From assembly GCA_004010275.1 (NCBI GenBank), contig RBWT01000070.1, positions 1 to 38,768 on the forward strand: a stretch of 38,768 bases of DNA. Reading direction: 5' to 3'. The notes below the pieces were generated by a model. The model made no database searches. It saw only the letters and a program-made list of their open reading frames with translations, and was not told where the DNA came from. A program made the position numbers and the translations under genes. This document shows, one piece after another, positions 34,362-38,768 of this stretch. Origin of the DNA: Streptomyces huasconensis. GTDB lineage: Bacteria; Actinomycetota; Actinomycetes; Streptomycetales; Streptomycetaceae. Each line of letters starts with the position of its first letter. Positions within the stretch are counted from its first letter, which is position 1.

Positions 34362-35637
34362 CACCGCTCATCCGCACCCTGGCGCTGGCCTGCGCCACCG
34401 TCGCGCTCGCCGCGCCGCTCCTGACGGTGCCCGCCCGGGCGACACCGACCCCGCCCCGTACGGGCTTCGAGGAGAGCGACGGCGCCCGCTGGACCAGCCT
34501 GCCGGAGGAACAGCGGCTCCTGGCCACCGTCGACAAGGCGAGCGACCGGGTCTCCGTCTCCCGCATCGGCACCACCAAGCAGAACCGCCCCCTGCACCTG
34601 GTCCGCATAGCCGAACGCCCCACCCGCAGCACCGTGTTGCTGATATGCAGCCAGCACGGCGACGAACCCTCGGGCCGCGAGGCCTGCCTGTCGACGATCC
34701 GCGACCTGGCGTACGCGCAGGACAAGAAGACCCGGCGCTTCCTGGAGCACACCACGCTCCTCATCGTCCCCACCGCCAACCCGGACGGCCGCGCCGCCGA
34801 CACGCGCGGCAACTCCGACGGCGTCGACATCAACCGCGACCACATCGCCCTGAAGACCGCGGAGGGCCGCGCCCTGGCCGCCGTGATCCGCGACCACAAG
34901 CCCGACGTCATCTACGACCTGCACGAGTACGGCTCCACCCCCAAGTACTACGACAAGGACCTCTTCGACCTCTGGCCCCGCAACCTCAACACCGACGAGG
35001 CGGTGCACCAGGAGGCCCGGACCCTGTCGAAGGCGTACGTACGGCCGGCCGCGGCAGCCGACGGGTACACGACGGGCACCTACGGCATCTGGACCGACCC
35101 GGTCACGGGCGAGCCCGTCAAGCAGACCGCGGGCGACGGCCAGGAGCGCATCCTGCGCAACGTCTCCGGCATCAAGCACGCGGCGGGCCTGCTCATCGAG
35201 CCGCGAAGGACCCGGTCACCGAGGCCGAGAAGAAGGACGAGGCGCTCAACAACCGCCGCCGCGTGGCATCCCAGCCCTCCGCGCTGAGCGGCCTCTTCAC
35301 CTACTCGGACCAGCGGCGGACCCGCCTGGAGCGCGCCACCGACGCGGCCCGCGCCGAGGGCCACCGCGACCGCGGCCCGGTCTATCTCGGCGGCGCCGAC
35401 AACGACCCCGCCGAACCGTCCGAGGTCATCCAGGACCCGCCCTGCGGCTACCGCCTGGACGCCGCCCAGTACGCCGACATCAAGGACGAACTGGCCCTGC
35501 ACGGCGTCACGGTGAAGCGCCGGAAGTCGGGCGCCTACGTCCCGCTGCGGCAGTCCGCGCGGGCCCTCGTACCGCTCCTGCTCGACGAACGTGCGCCATA
35601 TCACATGGTCACAGCTCGGCCCGACATGAGCTGTTGA
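34358..35637 (+). CDS. Secreted M14-family zinc carboxypeptidase, one frameshift
   Basis: Restored to about 426 residues. After a signal peptide (LALACATVALAAPLLTVPARA) the M14 fold shows the zinc ligands in CSQHGDEPSG (His and Glu) and YDLHEYG (His), with TANPDGR and DINRDH between, and the catalytic Glu probably in GLLIEP. One base is missing near 35203, directly after that Glu; adding it gives EP-AKDPVTEAEKKDEALN and a C-terminal region to 35637. GGAGG precedes the ATG, which overlaps the previous stop. With the dipeptidyl peptidase it would degrade peptides from the other end outside the cell. Confidence 0.88.
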
Positions 35638-35723
35638 ACGGCAGAGATGTGCGTCACATGTGGTAGGGGGTAACGGGAACAAAGTCTCGACGCAATCGAT
35701 CGACCCCTTGAAAGGTGTCACCT

Positions 35724-37448
35724 GTGACGCAGGATCAGCGACAAGCGGACGACGGGGGAGGGCCCCAGGAAATCATGGCGCCCGCCCCCGGCGGACGGGC
35801 CCCGGGAACGGACCGGGTGGTGTTCGGCGTCACCGCCGTGCTCACCCTGGCATTCGTGATCTGGGGCGCGGTGGCGACGGACTCGCTGGAGAACGTCACC
35901 ACCGACATGCTCAACGGCCTGATGCACAACGGCGGTTGGTTCTTCATGCTGACCGCCACGGGCTTCGTCGTCTTCGCGCTCTGGCTGGCCGTCAGCCGGT
36001 ACGGGAAGATCACCCTCGGAAAGGAGGGGGAGGAACCGGAGTTCCGCACCGTCTCCTGGGTCGCCATGATGTTCAGCGCCGGTATGGGCATCGGCCTGAT
36101 GTTCTACGGAGTGAGCGAGCCCCTGGCCCACTTCACCGCGCCACCGCCGGGCACCGACCCGGCCGACTCGGCCGCCGCGATGGAGACGTCGCTGGCCACC
36201 ACCCTCTTCCACTGGACGCTCCACCCGTGGGCGATCTACGCGGTCGTGGGGCTCGCCATCGCGTACAGCACCTTCCGGCGCAACCGGCGCCAGACCATCA
36301 GCGCCGTCTTCGAACCGCTCATCGGCAAGAAGCACGCCCACGGCGCCTGGGGCCGGGTCATCGACATCCTGGCCATCTTCGCCACGCTCTTCGGCTCGGC
36401 CGCCTCGCTCGGCCTCGGCGCCCTGCAGATCGGCAGCGGCATCGAGGTGCTCGACTGGATGGACAACGCCGGCACCGGCCTGCTCGTCGTCATCATCGCC
36501 GTGCTGACCCTGGCCTTCGTGGCGTCCGCCGTCTCCGGCGTGGAGAAGGGCGTCCAGTGGCTGTCCAACATCAACATGGTGCTCGCGCTGCTGCTCGTCG
36601 TCTTCGTGTTCATCGCGGGCCCGACCGTCATCATGCTCGACATGCTGCCGACGTCGCTCGGCGCCTACCTCGACCAACTGCCCCAGCTGATCGGCCGCAC
36701 CGAGGCCTCCAGCGGCAAGGGAGTCGCGGACTGGCTGAGCAGCTGGACGGTCTTCTACTGGGCGTGGTGGATCTCCTGGACGCCCTTCGTCGGCATGTTC
36801 ATCGCGCGGATCAGCCGCGGCCGGACGATCCGCCAGTTCGTCGGCGGCGTCATCCTGGTGCCCAGCACGGTCAGCCTCATCTGGTTCGCGGTCTTCGGCG
36901 GCAGCGCCATGACGGTCGCGGACCGCGGCGGCCTCAAGGACCAGGCGACCCCGGAGGCGCAGCTCTTCGGCCTGCTCCACGAGTACCCGATCGCCACCGT
37001 CACCAGCCTCCTGGTGATGATCCTCGTCGGCATCTTCTTCGTGTCCGGCGCGGACGCCGCGTCGATCGTGATGGGCACGCTCTCCCAGAAGGGCGCGCTC
37101 GAACCGGGCCGGTACATGGTGGTCTTCTGGGGCATGGTGACCGGCGCCGTGGCGGCGATCATGCTGCTGATCGGTGACGGCTCGGACGACGCGCTGACAG
37201 GCCTGCGCAACCTCACCATCCTGGTCGCGGCACCCTTCACCATCGTCATGATCGGGATGTGCGTGTCCCTGATGCGGGACCTGCGCCACGACCCGCTGAT
37301 CGTACGCGGCGAGCACGGCACGGAAGCCGTCGAGAAGGCCGTGATCGCGGGCCACGCGCAGTACGACGGCGACTTCGAGATCCGCATCGGCCCCGCCCAG
37401 GACGAGGACGGTCCGGAGCCGGACAACGCCCCGGTCAAGACCGGCTGA
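35724..37448 (+). CDS. BCCT-family betaine/choline/carnitine transporter
   Basis: A 574-residue, 12-helix secondary transporter for trimethylammonium osmolytes. The family signature WAWWISWTPFVGMFIARISRGRTIRQF lies near residue 350, and GMGIGLMFYGVSEPL near 115 is the substrate-site helix. The frame opens at a GTG three codons earlier, but AAAGG eight bases before the GTG at 35724 favours the latter. The 86-base upstream gap holds CACATGTG (palindrome) and GGGGTAA, which loosely resembles a stress-sigma-factor -10. Betaine or choline uptake under osmotic stress is the likely role. Confidence 0.92.
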   Translation: MTQDQRQADDGGGPQEIMAPAPGGRAPGTDRVVFGVTAVLTLAFVIWGAVATDSLENVTTDMLNGLMHNGGWFFMLTATGFVVFALWLAVSRYGKITLGKEGEEPEFRTVSWVAMMFSAGMGIGLMFYGVSEPLAHFTAPPPGTDPADSAAAMETSLATTLFHWTLHPWAIYAVVGLAIAYSTFRRNRRQTISAVFEPLIGKKHAHGAWGRVIDILAIFATLFGSAASLGLGALQIGSGIEVLDWMDNAGTGLLVVIIAVLTLAFVASAVSGVEKGVQWLSNINMVLALLLVVFVFIAGPTVIMLDMLPTSLGAYLDQLPQLIGRTEASSGKGVADWLSSWTVFYWAWWISWTPFVGMFIARISRGRTIRQFVGGVILVPSTVSLIWFAVFGGSAMTVADRGGLKDQATPEAQLFGLLHEYPIATVTSLLVMILVGIFFVSGADAASIVMGTLSQKGALEPGRYMVVFWGMVTGAVAAIMLLIGDGSDDALTGLRNLTILVAAPFTIVMIGMCVSLMRDLRHDPLIVRGEHGTEAVEKAVIAGHAQYDGDFEIRIGPAQDEDGPEPDNAPVKTG

Positions 37449-37536
37449 GCGCCCCGGGAGGCGGCACGCACCACGCGTGCCGCCTCCTCCTCGAGCCCAA
37501 TGTGTCCTGCCGTGCTCACATCATGCTCCGGGTGGG

Positions 37537-37542
37537 GATACT
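37537..37542 (+). promoter_or_regulatory. Possible -10 element of the gene at 37549
   Basis: GATACT lies six bases before the ATG at 37549, again without a ribosome site. Confidence 0.35.
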
Positions 37543-37548
37543 CACCAC

Positions 37549-38577
37549 ATGTCTGCCGAGTACGCGACCTTCGGTCTGGCGCCGGCCATACGAGCCGGTG
37601 GAGTTCTCGCCAACGGTGACGTCCAAGTGCACCGGGACTTCGTCGACTTCATCGTGAACGGGCGCCCCCTGCTGTTCCAGCTCTCCGACCTCGACGCGGT
37701 GTCGCCCCTGGCCGCCGACATCCCGCCCGCCATCTTCACGGCACACGTACGCCGCCTCCTCCTCGAAGCCCGGGCACCACTGCGCGAGGGCCGTTACGTC
37801 ATCTACGGCTGCCCCGAATGCGAGGACCTGGCGTGCGGCGCGGTCACCGCGGTCATCGAGAAGGCCCCGGACAGCGACGACTTCATCTGGCGCGACTTCG
37901 CCTGGCAGACCGCGGAACCCGCCGACCTGGAACTCAACGGCTATCACGGCATCGGGCCCTTCCGCTTCCGCGGCGCCGAATACCGCGAAGCGCTCGGCCA
38001 GTTGCTCGTCGACGAGCCACGCCCCCGCCGCCGGGTCCTGCTGATCGGCGCCCGCGTCGCGCTCCTCGCCAAGCTGGCGGCGGCCCTGCGCACGATCGGC
38101 ATCGGCGCGGAGATCGCTGCGGACGCGGCGGACGTCCCACCCGACGAACTGCGCACCTACGGCGCCGTCGCCTTCGGCCGCAAGGTCACCGACGAGACCC
38201 GGCAGTCGGTGCGCGCGGCGTTCGACCAAGCGCGGGCGGAGGTGGCGTACGTCGACGGCCTCGCCCCGATCGTGCCGCTCCTGGTCGCCCAGATCGAACA
38301 CGCCCTGGACCGCAGCCCCCAGGAACAGCGCCGTCTCACCGCCCTGGCGGCGTGCCGCGAGGCGGCCCGGCTCGAAGTCACCTCGACCTGCCGGGTCCAG
38401 CTGACCGCGTACCGCATGGACCGCTTGTCCCGCACCCACGTGCACGAGGTCCTCGACGAGATCCTGGAGCCCGGAGAACACAGGGTCCCCCTGACCCCGA
38501 AGGCAACAAAGGGCAACTCCTACGTAGTGGCCCGCACCTCCACCAGCGTCTTGGTAACCCCCACAACACCCCACTGA
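37549..38577 (+). CDS. Unrecognised two-part protein with a CPEC...C motif and a Rossmann-like domain
   Basis: A 342-residue soluble protein that I do not recognise. The first 150 residues carry NGRPLLFQLSDLD, the motif YGCPECEDLACG (three Cys in C-x2-C-x4-C, near 88-99) and GYHGIGPFRFRGAEYREAL. From about residue 160 a Rossmann-like segment starts with RRRVLLIGARVALLAKLAAAL, and the last third is helical with many Arg and Leu. The cysteines could bind a metal or an FeS centre, but one more ligand would be needed. The ATG at 37549 is chosen because the text before it is non-coding and GATACT precedes it. It stands alone after the transporter. Coding is sure; function is not. Confidence 0.75.
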   Translation: MSAEYATFGLAPAIRAGGVLANGDVQVHRDFVDFIVNGRPLLFQLSDLDAVSPLAADIPPAIFTAHVRRLLLEARAPLREGRYVIYGCPECEDLACGAVTAVIEKAPDSDDFIWRDFAWQTAEPADLELNGYHGIGPFRFRGAEYREALGQLLVDEPRPRRRVLLIGARVALLAKLAAALRTIGIGAEIAADAADVPPDELRTYGAVAFGRKVTDETRQSVRAAFDQARAEVAYVDGLAPIVPLLVAQIEHALDRSPQEQRRLTALAACREAARLEVTSTCRVQLTAYRMDRLSRTHVHEVLDEILEPGEHRVPLTPKATKGNSYVVARTSTSVLVTPTTPH

Positions 38578-38646
38578 CCGCAACCCGCACCCGCGAACGC
38601 TCCGGAGGGGACGTGGGGGTATGTGCGCGCGCAGCACAGTGGTGGT

Positions 38647-38768
38647 GTGTCCCCCGCCGATGAGCACCCGGGGCCCAGCACCAAGATGGCGAGCACGGAC
38701 ATACCCCCGCGGCGACCCGAAAACCCACCCGAGGCGCACCCCCCAGCCACCCCCAAGGCGCAGACGAC
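38647..38768 (+). CDS. Possible start of a gene cut by the window end
   Basis: A GTG at 38647, with an in-frame ATG at 38686, opens a frame that runs to the end of the window without a stop. It reads as a Pro/Ala-rich start (PPRRPENPPEAHPPATPK), like the cytosolic tails of many Streptomyces membrane proteins. There is no clear ribosome site. At 40 codons this could be chance. Confidence 0.3.
   Translation, partial: MSPADEHPGPSTKMASTDIPPRRPENPPEAHPPATPKAQT

Noticed and set aside
4367..35203. Calling the split genes pseudogenes or programmed frameshifts
   Set aside because: Too many unrelated genes are affected, both flanks stay conserved and there is no shared slippery motif; assembly indels explain all of them better.
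35650..35690. Stress-sigma-factor promoter before the BCCT gene (GGGGTAA)
   Set aside because: The -10-like word fits loosely but no matching -35 at the right spacing could be placed, so it is mentioned only in the gene entry.

Overview
The window looks like a piece of a Streptomyces (or close relative) chromosome. It is strongly GC-rich with G/C-biased third codon positions and many GTG starts. It carries an SsgA-like sporulation/cell-division protein, family versions typical of actinomycetes (a 2-methylacyl-CoA racemase of the mycobacterial MCR type, a GAPDH with an N-terminal extension, a MpaB/DUF2236 oxygenase) and several mRNAs that appear to be leaderless. No rRNA, tRNA, CRISPR array, insertion sequence or phage gene was seen.

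Layout. 1-1037 holds no convincing gene. It contains a G-rich head, an array of about 42-bp imperfect repeats that switches orientation near 585, and a degenerate tetranucleotide satellite. 1038-2012 is an acyl-ACP desaturase under two tandem palindromic operators. 2168-7287 reads leftward as ABC-F ATPase, short UvrA-like ATPase and dimethylargininase, with a clear promoter and a long leader. 7292-11868 holds an Lrp/AsnC regulator, a divergent SMP-30 lactonase, ammonia-dependent NAD synthetase, an SsgA-like protein, a secreted Ycf48/BNR-repeat protein and a YciI-like protein. 12029-14064 is an NfeD plus flotillin membrane-domain pair. 14215-16420 is endonuclease V and extended GAPDH. 16485-17721 is a saccharopine-dehydrogenase-like reductase.

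17869-26720 is a fatty-acid degradation module: 2-methylacyl-CoA racemase, acyl-CoA dehydrogenase, thiolase and the FadB-type bifunctional protein on the plus strand, then a MerR-family regulator on the minus strand, divergent from an acyl-CoA synthetase. The 9-bp word CACTGGTGT occurs in both the racemase promoter and the regulator/synthetase intergenic region, which suggests one local regulator controls activation, racemisation and beta-oxidation together.

26881-38768 holds an asparagine permease, an alpha/beta hydrolase, a DUF2236 oxygenase, a secreted M1 aminopeptidase divergent from a secreted X-Pro dipeptidyl peptidase plus M14 carboxypeptidase (a peptide-degradation set), a BCCT osmolyte transporter, an unrecognised two-part protein with a CPEC...C motif, and perhaps the start of one more gene.

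Major caveat: eleven otherwise intact genes carry one or two single-base frameshifts, fourteen in total, often in short G/C runs. They hit housekeeping-type genes and each is repaired by adding or removing one base. The likeliest reading is an unpolished assembly, not mass pseudogene formation. These genes are listed over their full restored span with the break noted.
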